61,007 bases of DNA, from positions 92,228 to 153,234 of the forward strand of contig JADGDM010000001.1 of NCBI GenBank assembly GCA_016744905.1, written 5' to 3'. This DNA is from Sulfurimonadaceae bacterium (GTDB taxonomy: Bacteria; Campylobacterota; Campylobacteria; Campylobacterales; Sulfurimonadaceae). Below the pieces are notes generated by a model. It had not been told where the DNA came from. It saw only the letters and a list, made by a program, of their open reading frames with translations, and made no database searches. Below, piece after piece: positions 26,485 through 34,987 of this stretch (the first letter of the stretch is position 1; the number at the start of each line of letters is the position of its first letter). The position numbers and the translations under genes are program-made.

Positions 26485-26651
26485 TCTATCGTAGGTGGAA
26501 CAGGTGGTAAATTATCGCTATTTTGTACCTTTGGTTGCTCTTTAGTGATGTCTGTTTGTAGTGGTTTTGGGTCGTTGATAGCTTGGGTGTCTTCACTACA
26601 GGCACTAAAAAAGAGTGCGCTGAGTGTTGCTAGTAAAAATAGATTTTTCAT
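26481..26651 (-). CDS. 56-residue lipoprotein downstream of the beta-propeller gene
   Basis: A short frame on the minus strand begins ATG at 26651 with a strong ribosome-binding site (taaggataaataacc). It encodes MKNLFLLATLSALFFSAC, a full signal peptide and lipobox with lipidated C18. A 38-residue mature part rich in D, P, Q and K follows, ending PPVPPTID. It starts two bases after the stop of the beta-propeller gene and is surely co-transcribed. The mature chain looks disordered; it may be a tether or assembly partner for the propeller protein (speculation). Confidence 0.7.
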   Translation of the reverse strand: MKNLFLLATLSALFFSACSEDTQAINDPKPLQTDITKEQPKVQNSDNLPPVPPTID

Positions 26652-26653
26652 GG

Positions 26654-29101
26654 TTATTTATCCTTAATAATTTGTGCTTTTAAAGTACCGTTGGCATACA
26701 GTGCGCTGTAGGTGATGTCTCCATAAGTAAAGAGAATTGAGCGCGCTACGCCATAACTGTTGTCATCAAAACTGATAGTATCGGTTGGGCTGAACTGCAT
26801 GCCCTCTACCTTATAAACTCCGAGACTTCTTGAACTAGGGTCTTGATAGTTATAGGTGCGGTATGGAAAAGCAAAAAGTTTATCACTGCTTCTATAGGCT
26901 AAGGCTTTATGGTCATGTTCTAGTGAGGAGTAAGTATTTCTATCACCAATGGTGATTTTATCAGCTAAGAATGGATGAGAAAAATCAGTGATATCAAATA
27001 GTTCTAATTGTAGACCTCCAAGGATGCCATTTTCGTCTGCGTCACGCCCGATACTCATGATACGATTTTCATCGATGGGGTGGAAGTATTCACTGAAACC
27101 GTTTATCTTAAGCTCCCCAGCAATACGTGGCGCGCTGGTATCACTCATATCTAGCGTATAAAATGGATCGGTCTGCCTAAAGGTGACAATAAACCCACGT
27201 TCACCTACAAATCTCACCGCACGAATTGACTCACCCTTATGCCCGATACCCTCTGTTAATTCCCCAATGATACTAAAGTTATTATCCTCATTTTGACCTA
27301 AGGTGTAGACTCTATTTTTAGTAATACGCTCTGGCCACCAAGCGCGTTCCGTTGTGGCAACACGTAAGACATCACTGTTTTCACTAAGACTAAATTGGTT
27401 GAGTAGATGTCCTTGGATAGAGTCGCGACCCATATAACTTAGTCCATTTTTCAAAGAGAATTTATAAATAGTCTCTTCATTGGCCTGCGCAAAGAAGTTG
27501 TAATAACGTCCATAATCAATAGAGCTAAGATACAGCGCGCTAGAAGAGGCGTAAAGTGTACGTGAGTTTCCGATATAAGAGAGGCTTTCATCATAAGCGC
27601 TGTTGTTTAAATCAAATAAACTCACACTGGTCATCTGCGCACTTTGATCAAGTTTCATCGAGGCATAAAGTTCATCATGTTTGATAAGTTCTATTTTCTC
27701 TAAGTCAGTTGTGAGTATAGGAATAAGATATTCATCTTCAATACTTGGTTTAGAATAGTCATAATTGTATTTTTTACCATCTTTAGTAACAACGTAGCAG
27801 TAGTTATAATAAATTGGGCTACTTCTGAGCGTAGGTTCTGCTACTGAGATGGTAGGCGTTTCGGCTGTAGTAAAAATTACGTCATTACTATGGTAATAGT
27901 TTGGACATTCCCCTGTAGTCTCCACCAAGGGGTATGTGTACTCTATCCTTGGATAAAACTGTGTGATAAGTTGAAGTTTGCCTCCACTGATACGTGAACT
28001 GTTCATAGACCCATCAATACTGTATGATTTTATCTCTGTAATATTTGTACTGTTATTGATATCATAAAAAGTTACTTTTACTCTGTTTTGTTGTGTAGAA
28101 AAGTTATTTTGAATAGTATAGTCAGGATAAATACTTTCTAAAACAACCAGTTGATCTTCATAAATATACATACCATTAAAGTAGCCACTTGTACTCAATT
28201 TAATAGTCGAAAGTAGGGTCTCATCTTTTGTGACTATTTTATTAAAAGAACTTACTTTAATCTCTTTACTATTTCTATCATGGAAAAATATTGTCTCGCC
28301 ATTGTGTTTAAGAAAGTCTGCCTCATCTACGTCACTCTCTTGCGTATTGGTACCAGTTGCATCACTAACCTTTTCAGCGCTTACACCATCTGCACTGGTG
28401 ATTTCAGCTAGCGTATTTGGATCACTAAATTCAATCCCTCCAAAACAGCCATAATAGTTATTGTTTCTTGAAACAGTAAGTTCATGGATAAACTCGACCA
28501 TCTGTTCATGAGAGTCAAAGGTGGTGAGTTTGGCACTCTCTTGGGGCAGGTCAATAATCTTCTCACTTTTTGATTTGACCCAAAGTGCTTCACTCGCTGC
28601 AATACGTCGCAGAGGTGTAAATTCACTTTCATCTTGACCTTGAAACTGCCATGGACCCTCAAAAGGCTTTTTCCATAGTGTCACATCATCACCAAAAATG
28701 GAAGGAGAAACAATACGCTTGGAAGGGAGTGCCACTAAGTTCCAGCCCTCGTACAGATGGATTTTATCACTGTTATTAATGTCAATTATATCTGTTTGTT
28801 GAGGTGCTGCTGACCACTCTTTTTGACTTAAAATCCAGATGGCTTGATAGGCCGTTATTGATTGTAAAAGTGAAACATGTGCAGCTATTTTACTAGAGAT
28901 ATTACTGTCTGGGGAGTATCCTAACCATTTCTGTGTTGCCCCATCATAAGCCCATACTTGAAGCACTTCTTCACGGTTGAAAAAGTCTTTTATTTCGATG
29001 GCTTGGGTCGGTCCCATCATCTGCCACTGAGCTTTAAATCGTAAAAGGTCTTGTGCAAATAGTGAGATACTGATAAATATTAAGAGAAAAAAGAGACGCA
29101 T
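26654..29101 (-). CDS. Secreted beta-propeller domain protein (COG4880/Beta_propel-like)
   Basis: The 815-residue product has a signal peptide (MRLFFLLIFISISLFA), an N-terminal part with repeated 'W..A..EALWV' elements (LYEGWNLVALPSKRI, RIAASEALWVKSKS), then from about residue 225 a long beta-rich region. That region opens with TNTQESDVDEADFLKHNGET, the hallmark of the Beta_propel family in which DEADxxKxxG marks the first blade. Later blades include FVGERGFIVTFRQTDPFYTL and ENRIMSIGRDADENGILGGL. The family is secreted; its ligand is unknown. A 56-residue lipoprotein gene follows. The N-terminal half is what I understand least. Confidence 0.82.
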   Translation of the reverse strand: MRLFFLLIFISISLFAQDLLRFKAQWQMMGPTQAIEIKDFFNREEVLQVWAYDGATQKWLGYSPDSNISSKIAAHVSLLQSITAYQAIWILSQKEWSAAPQQTDIIDINNSDKIHLYEGWNLVALPSKRIVSPSIFGDDVTLWKKPFEGPWQFQGQDESEFTPLRRIAASEALWVKSKSEKIIDLPQESAKLTTFDSHEQMVEFIHELTVSRNNNYYGCFGGIEFSDPNTLAEITSADGVSAEKVSDATGTNTQESDVDEADFLKHNGETIFFHDRNSKEIKVSSFNKIVTKDETLLSTIKLSTSGYFNGMYIYEDQLVVLESIYPDYTIQNNFSTQQNRVKVTFYDINNSTNITEIKSYSIDGSMNSSRISGGKLQLITQFYPRIEYTYPLVETTGECPNYYHSNDVIFTTAETPTISVAEPTLRSSPIYYNYCYVVTKDGKKYNYDYSKPSIEDEYLIPILTTDLEKIELIKHDELYASMKLDQSAQMTSVSLFDLNNSAYDESLSYIGNSRTLYASSSALYLSSIDYGRYYNFFAQANEETIYKFSLKNGLSYMGRDSIQGHLLNQFSLSENSDVLRVATTERAWWPERITKNRVYTLGQNEDNNFSIIGELTEGIGHKGESIRAVRFVGERGFIVTFRQTDPFYTLDMSDTSAPRIAGELKINGFSEYFHPIDENRIMSIGRDADENGILGGLQLELFDITDFSHPFLADKITIGDRNTYSSLEHDHKALAYRSSDKLFAFPYRTYNYQDPSSRSLGVYKVEGMQFSPTDTISFDDNSYGVARSILFTYGDITYSALYANGTLKAQIIKDK

Positions 29102-29153
29102 AATAATCCTTCTGTGTAATACGTATATTTTATCTAAATTAATAATAAAAAGT

Positions 29154-29159
29154 TATAAT
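29154..29159 (+). promoter_or_regulatory. -10 box for the 114-residue protein gene
   Basis: TATAAT in a very AT-rich spacer, 31 bases before the start codon, with an aaggcgg ribosome-binding site between. Confidence 0.55.
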
Positions 29160-29190
29160 ATTTTTAAATTAGCATAAGGCGGTTGTAATT

Positions 29191-29535
29191 ATGAAAGAGA
29201 CTATTAAAAAGATAGAGAGACAATTTTTAGATATTCGTGAAATTATGGGTGATGAGTTGGATGTGAGTGCATTAGAAGATTCTCGTTACTTAGATAGATT
29301 AAGCAACTGTATTGATGAGACATATATTGTTCTTAACCAAGGAATGTGTGAAGAGTTAGAGATGTGTCATACTTGTGCAAAACATCGTGATATCTTGGGT
29401 ACAGTGATGGAAACTTTAAATGATTTGGACTCGGGCGCAAACATAACGGATGATGTTATTTTAGAGTTAAAAGATTTTGTGAATACTTTAGATGATATTT
29501 TAGTACGCATAAAAGAAGTGTTACACAATTTATAG
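29191..29535 (+). CDS. Helical cysteine-containing protein of unknown function
   Basis: The 114-residue product has no signal peptide or membrane segment and looks all-helical. It has four cysteines: C39 in RLSNCIDETYIV, C53 in QGMCEELEM, and C59 and C62 in MCHTCAKHRD. The CHTC pair with its neighbours resembles a metal site or redox pair. A good ribosome-binding site (aaggcgg) is present. It lies alone between the divergent propeller gene and alaS. I do not recognise the family. Confidence 0.6.
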   Translation: MKETIKKIERQFLDIREIMGDELDVSALEDSRYLDRLSNCIDETYIVLNQGMCEELEMCHTCAKHRDILGTVMETLNDLDSGANITDDVILELKDFVNTLDDILVRIKEVLHNL

Positions 29536-29569
29536 GTACTGTATAAAAGGTTTAAAATCTATTTTTCGA

Positions 29570-29575
29570 TATAAT
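29570..29575 (+). promoter_or_regulatory. alaS promoter -10 box
   Basis: TATAAT followed at once by a GC-rich discriminator (tataatcgcgc), 32 bases upstream of the alaS start. Confidence 0.6.
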
Positions 29576-29607
29576 CGCGCACAAATTATAATAACAAAGT
29601 AGTGATT

Positions 29608-32154
29608 ATGGATATTAGAGAAGAATATATTAAATTTTTTGAAGCAAAACAACACGCCCGTGTTGAGAGTTCACCCCTTGTGCCTGAAGATGCAACACTT
29701 CTATTTAACAATGCCGGAATGGTTCCATTCAAATCAATTTTTACGGGAGAAATTCCCGTACCTTCAAATCCTCGCGCCACTTCATGTCAAACCTGTATCC
29801 GCGCTGGTGGAAAGCACAATGACTTAGAAAATGTTGGACATACCGCACGCCACCACACTTTCTTTGAGATGTTGGGTAATTTTAGTTTTGGTGACTATTT
29901 TAAAGCAGAAGTTATGGCGTATGCTTGGGAGTTTTTAACTGTCAATTTGGCTTTAGATACTGATAAGCTTTGGATTACGATTCACGATACTGATGATGAA
30001 GCATTTGAACTGTGGCAAAAACATGTGCCAGCTGATCGTATTATGCGTCTTGGTGACGCAGATAACTTCTGGTCTATGGGTGATACAGGTCCATGTGGTC
30101 CATGTTCTGAAATTTTCTATGATCAAGGAAGCGAACACTTTAGTGGTCCAGAAGATTATCTGGGTGGAGAGGGTGATCGTTTCTTAGAGATCTGGAATCT
30201 TGTATTTATGCAGTACGAAAAAGACAAATCAGGTAAGTTAAACCCTCTACCAAAACCTTCTATTGATACAGGTATGGGATTAGAGCGTGTTGTGGCTATT
30301 AAAGAGGGACAGTTGAGTAACTATGGCTCATCACTGTTTATGCCAATTATTGGACAAGTTGAAGAACTTATCGGTAAACAATATGACTACGCAAGTGGTG
30401 CTTCGTACCGTGTTATCGCAGATCACATTAGAACGGCGCTATTTTTACTCGCGCAAGGTGTAAACTTTTCAAATGAAGGACGTGGTTATGTGCTTCGTCG
30501 TATTGTTCGTCGCGCAGTACGTCATGGTTATCTTTTAGGTTTTAGAGAAGCATTTATGTACAAGCTTGTTGATACAGTTGTTTCGATTATGAAAGATGCA
30601 TATCCATACCTTGAGGAAAAAGCAGCGGCTGTTAAAGAACAAGTGATGCTTGAAGAGCAACGTTTTTTGAAAACGATTGCGTCAGGAATAGAACTTTTTA
30701 ATGCAGAGTTAGAAAATACTAAAGAGACTTTTAGTGGATCAGTAGCCTTTAAGCTTTATGACACTTTTGGTTTTCCACTGGATTTAACAGAAGATATGCT
30801 AAAAGAGAAAAACCTCAAACTTGATAGTGAAACATTTACTACTTTGATGACTGAGCAACGTACACGTGCAAAAGCGGCTTGGAAAGGCAGTGGAGACGCA
30901 AATGTTGAAGGCGACTTTAAAAAAATGTTGGAAGACTTTGGGGAAAATTCGTTTGTTGGTTACAACAATACGGAAGCCACTTCTGAGATTTTAACACTGC
31001 TAAGTGAAGACTTTAGAGTCGTTGATTCTCTACACGCTGAACAAAAAGGGTGGGTTCTTTTAGATCAAACTCCTTTTTACGCACAAAGTGGTGGACAAGT
31101 AGGTGACTCTGGAATGCTTTCTCATAAAGCGAAAGTTTTAGATACGAAAAAATTTCATGGACTTAACCTCAGTGAGGTACACGTTAAAGAGACGTTAAAC
31201 ACTAAAGACGTTGTGATTTCTAAAGTTGATATAGCGCGCCAAGAGATTGCCAAACATCATACAGCGACACATATTTTACATGCAACACTGTTTGATATTT
31301 TAGGAGATCATATCTCTCAAGCAGGTTCACAGGTTGAAGAGACAAAATTACGTTTTGATTTTTCTCACCCTAAAGCACTCTCAAATAGCGAAATTTCTGA
31401 GATTGAAGAACAGGTGAATTACATCGTACGTCATGGTGTTGAAGGTGTGACAGAAGAGATGGATATCGAGTCTGCTAAGCAAAGTGGCGCGAAAGCACAG
31501 TTTGGTGAAAAGTACGGTGATCGTGTGCGTGTTGTAAAATTTGGCGATGCTTCTGTTGAGTTTTGTGGTGGTATCCATGTTGAGAACACTGCGAATATCG
31601 GTAGTTTTGTTATTGTGAAAGAGAGTGGTGTTTCTGCAGGGGTTAGACGTATAGAAGCGGTATGTGGAAATGCAGCTTATAACTACTTTAAAACGATGAG
31701 AAATGAAATAAACAATGCAGTAGAAACTTTGAAAAATCGTGATATTAACCTAGGAATTGACAAGTTAAAAGAGCAGATTAAAACGCTTAAGGCTGAGGTC
31801 GTTGATGCCCAAAATGCTTCTAAAGAGACATTAGATGCCAACGAAATTAATGGCGTAGCGGTTTATATTGAAGAGATCGGGGCAGGGGATGTTAAAGAGC
31901 GTATTGATGAGCTTAAAAATCAACATGACTCTGTAGTAGCAATGTTGTTCCAAGTAAAAGGGGATAAGGTTGTTATCGCTGCAGGTGTTAAAGGCGCTTC
32001 TCTAAAAGCCGGTGATTGGATTAAAAAAATTGCTCCTATCTTAGGAGGTGGTGGTGGTGGCCGTCCTGACTTCGCACAAGCAGGTGGAAAAGATGCCTCT
32101 AAATTACCAGAAGCGAAAGAAGCAGCACTTGCTTTTGTTAGTGCGTCTCTGTAA
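29608..32154 (+). CDS. alaS: Alanyl-tRNA synthetase
   Basis: Charges tRNA-Ala with alanine. I use the ATG at 29608 ([11 protein letters not shown]) rather than the GTG six bases before it; the protein is then 848 residues. Class II catalytic motifs are near the N-terminus ([48 protein letters not shown]). The editing domain has [12 protein letters not shown] and the [13 protein letters not shown] zinc motif, and the C-terminal DHHA1 domain has a run of glycines ([20 protein letters not shown]). It heads a tight run of alaS, CopD-like, maf and bioF genes. Confidence 0.98.
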   Translation: MDIREEYIKFFEAKQHARVESSPLVPEDATLLFNNAGMVPFKSIFTGEIPVPSNPRATSCQTCIRAGGKHNDLENVGHTARHHTFFEMLGNFSFGDYFKAEVMAYAWEFLTVNLALDTDKLWITIHDTDDEAFELWQKHVPADRIMRLGDADNFWSMGDTGPCGPCSEIFYDQGSEHFSGPEDYLGGEGDRFLEIWNLVFMQYEKDKSGKLNPLPKPSIDTGMGLERVVAIKEGQLSNYGSSLFMPIIGQVEELIGKQYDYASGASYRVIADHIRTALFLLAQGVNFSNEGRGYVLRRIVRRAVRHGYLLGFREAFMYKLVDTVVSIMKDAYPYLEEKAAAVKEQVMLEEQRFLKTIASGIELFNAELENTKETFSGSVAFKLYDTFGFPLDLTEDMLKEKNLKLDSETFTTLMTEQRTRAKAAWKGSGDANVEGDFKKMLEDFGENSFVGYNNTEATSEILTLLSEDFRVVDSLHAEQKGWVLLDQTPFYAQSGGQVGDSGMLSHKAKVLDTKKFHGLNLSEVHVKETLNTKDVVISKVDIARQEIAKHHTATHILHATLFDILGDHISQAGSQVEETKLRFDFSHPKALSNSEISEIEEQVNYIVRHGVEGVTEEMDIESAKQSGAKAQFGEKYGDRVRVVKFGDASVEFCGGIHVENTANIGSFVIVKESGVSAGVRRIEAVCGNAAYNYFKTMRNEINNAVETLKNRDINLGIDKLKEQIKTLKAEVVDAQNASKETLDANEINGVAVYIEEIGAGDVKERIDELKNQHDSVVAMLFQVKGDKVVIAAGVKGASLKAGDWIKKIAPILGGGGGGRPDFAQAGGKDASKLPEAKEAALAFVSASL

Positions 32155-32624
32155 TGACTGAATTTTTTACACAATATCACGACATCATTATCTTTTTACA
32201 TGTGATTTCTGCTGTTATTTGGGTTGGTGGGATGATCGCAACACGTTTTGCAACACATTATGCGTTAGCAGAACTTGAGCCTCCTCAAAGATTGGAACGT
32301 ACAGCAAAGGTGCTTAAAAATCTTTTCAAAATTGTGCTTCCTTTTGCATTTATCTCTTTAGCAACAGCTTTAATTATGGCTATTGCTATGGGTCTGCATC
32401 ATGGAGAATTAAAAACAGTTACTCTTACAAAAGAGATTATCTGGTCTATTATGACAATAAATCTTATTGCTATGATGATCAGACGTTCTAAGGCAGAAAA
32501 AGCACTTTTAACAGGTGATTTGGTTGCTGCAAAACCTCTTTTAGGGATGATTGGACAGTATATGGTTCCTCTTAATATTATTTTAGGCCTCACCGTTATC
32601 TATCTAGGGGTAACACTCTCTTAA
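32154..32624 (+). CDS. CopD-like four-helix membrane protein
   Basis: The 156-residue product has four membrane helices, with the motif HDIIIFLHVISAVIWVGGMI in the first and histidines placed as in the CopD/YgjV-like integral membrane family, some of which bind haem or copper. The start overlaps the alaS stop by one base and its stop overlaps the maf ATG, so it is translated with them. The name is family-level; a role in copper uptake is not shown. Confidence 0.75.
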   Translation: MTEFFTQYHDIIIFLHVISAVIWVGGMIATRFATHYALAELEPPQRLERTAKVLKNLFKIVLPFAFISLATALIMAIAMGLHHGELKTVTLTKEIIWSIMTINLIAMMIRRSKAEKALLTGDLVAAKPLLGMIGQYMVPLNIILGLTVIYLGVTLS

Positions 32625-33169
32625 TGTTACGTCTATGTTCTACTTCCATCACACGCGCTGATCTTCTATTTAATGCCAATGTTGAGTTTACTCAAAATGG
32701 GGTTGATTTTGATGAAGAGCAGATCGTTGCAAACTCTCCAAAAAACTTTGTATATCAAGCGACGATGGGAAAATACAGAGCAGCACTAAAAGCTTTTGAT
32801 TTTAATGAGATGCCTCTACTTGTAGCTGATACGGTAGTGACTTCTCAAAATCAGATTTTACGTAAGGCACGATGTGTTGATGATGCGCGTAATATTTTAA
32901 TGACACAAAGTGGACAGATAACGTCTATTGTTACGTGTATGATTTATAAGTCCAGCGCGCTGGAGTTGATTGATATCTCCAGTACGGATTATCTGTTTGA
33001 GAAATTTGATATGGATGATTTGGACAGATATCTGGACTCAGGCGACTGGCGCGGAAAAGCTGGTGCTTGTATGGTTGAAGGCTTTTGTAAAAGCTATATC
33101 AAAGAGGTTCGAGGTTTTGAGAGTTGTGCCATGGGTCTGAGTGTAGAGGTTCTTAAAACCTACCTATGA
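32624..33169 (+). CDS. maf: Maf-family nucleotide pyrophosphatase
   Basis: Maf proteins hydrolyse non-canonical or excess nucleoside triphosphates and influence septation. The 181-residue product has the N-terminal LCSTSITRADLLF, a central PLLVADTVVTSQNQILRKA and FDMDDLDRYLDSGDWRGKAG, close to the family pattern with GK.G. The catalytic glutamate region (EEQIVANSP) is also present. It shares a base with the upstream gene. Confidence 0.88.
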   Translation: MLRLCSTSITRADLLFNANVEFTQNGVDFDEEQIVANSPKNFVYQATMGKYRAALKAFDFNEMPLLVADTVVTSQNQILRKARCVDDARNILMTQSGQITSIVTCMIYKSSALELIDISSTDYLFEKFDMDDLDRYLDSGDWRGKAGACMVEGFCKSYIKEVRGFESCAMGLSVEVLKTYL

Positions 33170-33179
33170 GAACATCGTT

Positions 33180-34271
33180 GTGAACTACTACGAAAAAGAG
33201 CTCAGCGCGCTGAAGCGATCGTCACGTTATAGAACACGTCAAATTTATAATCCTTCTCAGGTTGACTTGGCCTCCAATGATTACCTCGGTTTGGCACACA
33301 ATAAATTCCTCTCTGTCTTAGCTGCCGAAGCCATGTTTAAACTTGATGCGCATGGTCCAAAAGCGTCCATGTTGGTTAACGGCTATACCCAAGTTCATGC
33401 TGATTTTGAAAAAGCACTTTGTGTGGCTAATAATTTTGAAGCAGGGGTTCTTAGTGGTAGTGGATTTAACGCCAATATTGCAATGATTGAAGCACTTGTG
33501 CGTAAGGGTGACGCTATATTTTTAGATGAGCGATACCACGCAAGTGGTGTTTTAGCAGCGCGCTTACTTGAGGGACAAGTATATTATTTCAAACATAATG
33601 ATGTTGAAGATCTAAAACGCCTTTATAGTGAAATACCGGCAAAACGTAAAATAGTAGCAATTGAGGGTATCTATTCTATGGATGGAGATCTGGCACCTAA
33701 GGCTATCTTTGATTTTTGTGATGAACAGAAATCTCTTCTTATTGTTGATGAGGCACACAGTTCAGGTGTCATTGGTGAAAAATTGATGGGTATTTTTGAT
33801 TATTATAATATTCCAGTTAAATCCAATCATATTAAAATGGGAACCTTAGGTAAGGCATATGGTAGTTTTGGAGGATATATTTTGGCCTCAGAACATATTA
33901 TTGACTATCTACTGAACCGTGCTAAACCACTGATTTATGCAACAGCACCCTCCATTTTTGATACTCTTTTAGCGCATGAATCTTTGAAGTATATTTGGAA
34001 TCATACGGCTATTTTAAAAGAGCAGATTGTAGCGCGCCAAAAAGTTATCAAAGAGGTTTTAGGTATTAAAATAGAGGGCTTAATTGTTCCTGTATTGATT
34101 GATGATAATAAAAAAGTTTTAGAGATTAAAGAGAGACTGCGCAGTCATGGTTTTGATGTAGGTGGAATCCGCCCACCTACTGTTGAGCGCGCAATTATCC
34201 GACTTATAGCACGCTTAGGGGTAAGTACATCAAAGCTCAAAGAAGCGTGTGAATTAATTAAGTTTAGCTAA
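33180..34271 (+). CDS. bioF: 8-amino-7-oxononanoate synthase (biotin synthesis)
   Basis: BioF condenses pimeloyl-ACP (or -CoA) with alanine in the first committed step of biotin assembly. The 363-residue PLP enzyme of fold type I has DLASNDYLGLAHN, GSGFNANIAMIEALV, LIVDEAHSSGVIG, and the PLP-lysine motif KMGTLGKAYGSFGG. It ends with the substrate-binding GIRPPTVERAIIRL. The start is GTG at 33180; no ATG fits. No other bio gene is nearby. Related alpha-oxoamine synthases (Kbl, SPT) are less likely because of the RPPTV motif. Confidence 0.9.
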   Translation: MNYYEKELSALKRSSRYRTRQIYNPSQVDLASNDYLGLAHNKFLSVLAAEAMFKLDAHGPKASMLVNGYTQVHADFEKALCVANNFEAGVLSGSGFNANIAMIEALVRKGDAIFLDERYHASGVLAARLLEGQVYYFKHNDVEDLKRLYSEIPAKRKIVAIEGIYSMDGDLAPKAIFDFCDEQKSLLIVDEAHSSGVIGEKLMGIFDYYNIPVKSNHIKMGTLGKAYGSFGGYILASEHIIDYLLNRAKPLIYATAPSIFDTLLAHESLKYIWNHTAILKEQIVARQKVIKEVLGIKIEGLIVPVLIDDNKKVLEIKERLRSHGFDVGGIRPPTVERAIIRLIARLGVSTSKLKEACELIKFS

Positions 34272-34297
34272 AATTAGAGAACTTAAAAAGGAGTGTC

Positions 34298-34987
34298 ATG
34301 CAAGTAGAAAAACTTTTTATTGCGCATAATGAAAATGTACTTGTAGATATCTCTTTTGAGATAAAAAAATCTCTCGCGCTGGTGGGTCAAAGTGGCAGTG
34401 GAAAAAGTTTAACACTCAAAGCACTATTGGGTATGTTGCCTGATACAATGCAGTGCACACTTAAGGTAGATTCTCAAATCGACTTAGATGATGAAAAAGC
34501 CTTAAGTTTTGTACCCCAAAATCCTTTTACTGCGCTCTCTCCACTGACAAAAATAAAGAAGCAGTTTTTTTTAGAAGAGACACGGATTAAAGAGCTTTTT
34601 GATTATGTGGAGTTGGATTATGCTCTTATGGATCGTTTCGCTCCTGAGCTCTCTGGTGGACAGTTACAGCGTGTTGTCTTAGCATTGGCCTTAAGTCATC
34701 AACCTAAGCTGATACTGCTCGATGAGCCAACCACAGCGCTTGATCCAAAAACAAGAGTCGTCATTATCGAACTACTCAAAACTTTACAAGATAAACTGGC
34801 GTATAAAATGCTTTTTGTCACCCATGATATGCATTCTGCTCAAAGTCTATGTGAAGATATTTGTGTAATTAAAGAGGGAAAAGTTATGGAGCAAGGTAAT
34901 ATGATTGAGGTCACTACCACACCAAAAAATGAGTATACTCAAGCACTACTAGAAGCAAATTTTGCACAAAGGCAAAGAAGAAAATGA
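34298..34987 (+). CDS. Peptide/nickel-type ABC transporter ATPase (DppD/OppD-like)
   Basis: The 229-residue protein is one nucleotide-binding domain: Walker A GQSGSGKSLTL, Q-loop SFVPQNPFTALSP, signature LSGGQLQRVVLAL, Walker B LILLDEPTTALD, and H-loop FVTHDMHSA. VPQNPFTALSP is characteristic of oligopeptide and nickel importers. No permease lies beside it; the matching type permease is at 1466-2425, so they may work together from separate loci. The C-terminal extension of full-length DppD/OppD (substrate-related, with a cysteine cluster) is short or absent. It overlaps the PBP1A gene by four bases (ATGA). Confidence 0.88.
   Translation: MQVEKLFIAHNENVLVDISFEIKKSLALVGQSGSGKSLTLKALLGMLPDTMQCTLKVDSQIDLDDEKALSFVPQNPFTALSPLTKIKKQFFLEETRIKELFDYVELDYALMDRFAPELSGGQLQRVVLALALSHQPKLILLDEPTTALDPKTRVVIIELLKTLQDKLAYKMLFVTHDMHSAQSLCEDICVIKEGKVMEQGNMIEVTTTPKNEYTQALLEANFAQRQRRK

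Noticed and set aside
32040-32065. Run of GGT/GGC glycine codons as a possible phase-variable tract
   Set aside because: It encodes the conserved glycine run of the AlaS DHHA1 domain.
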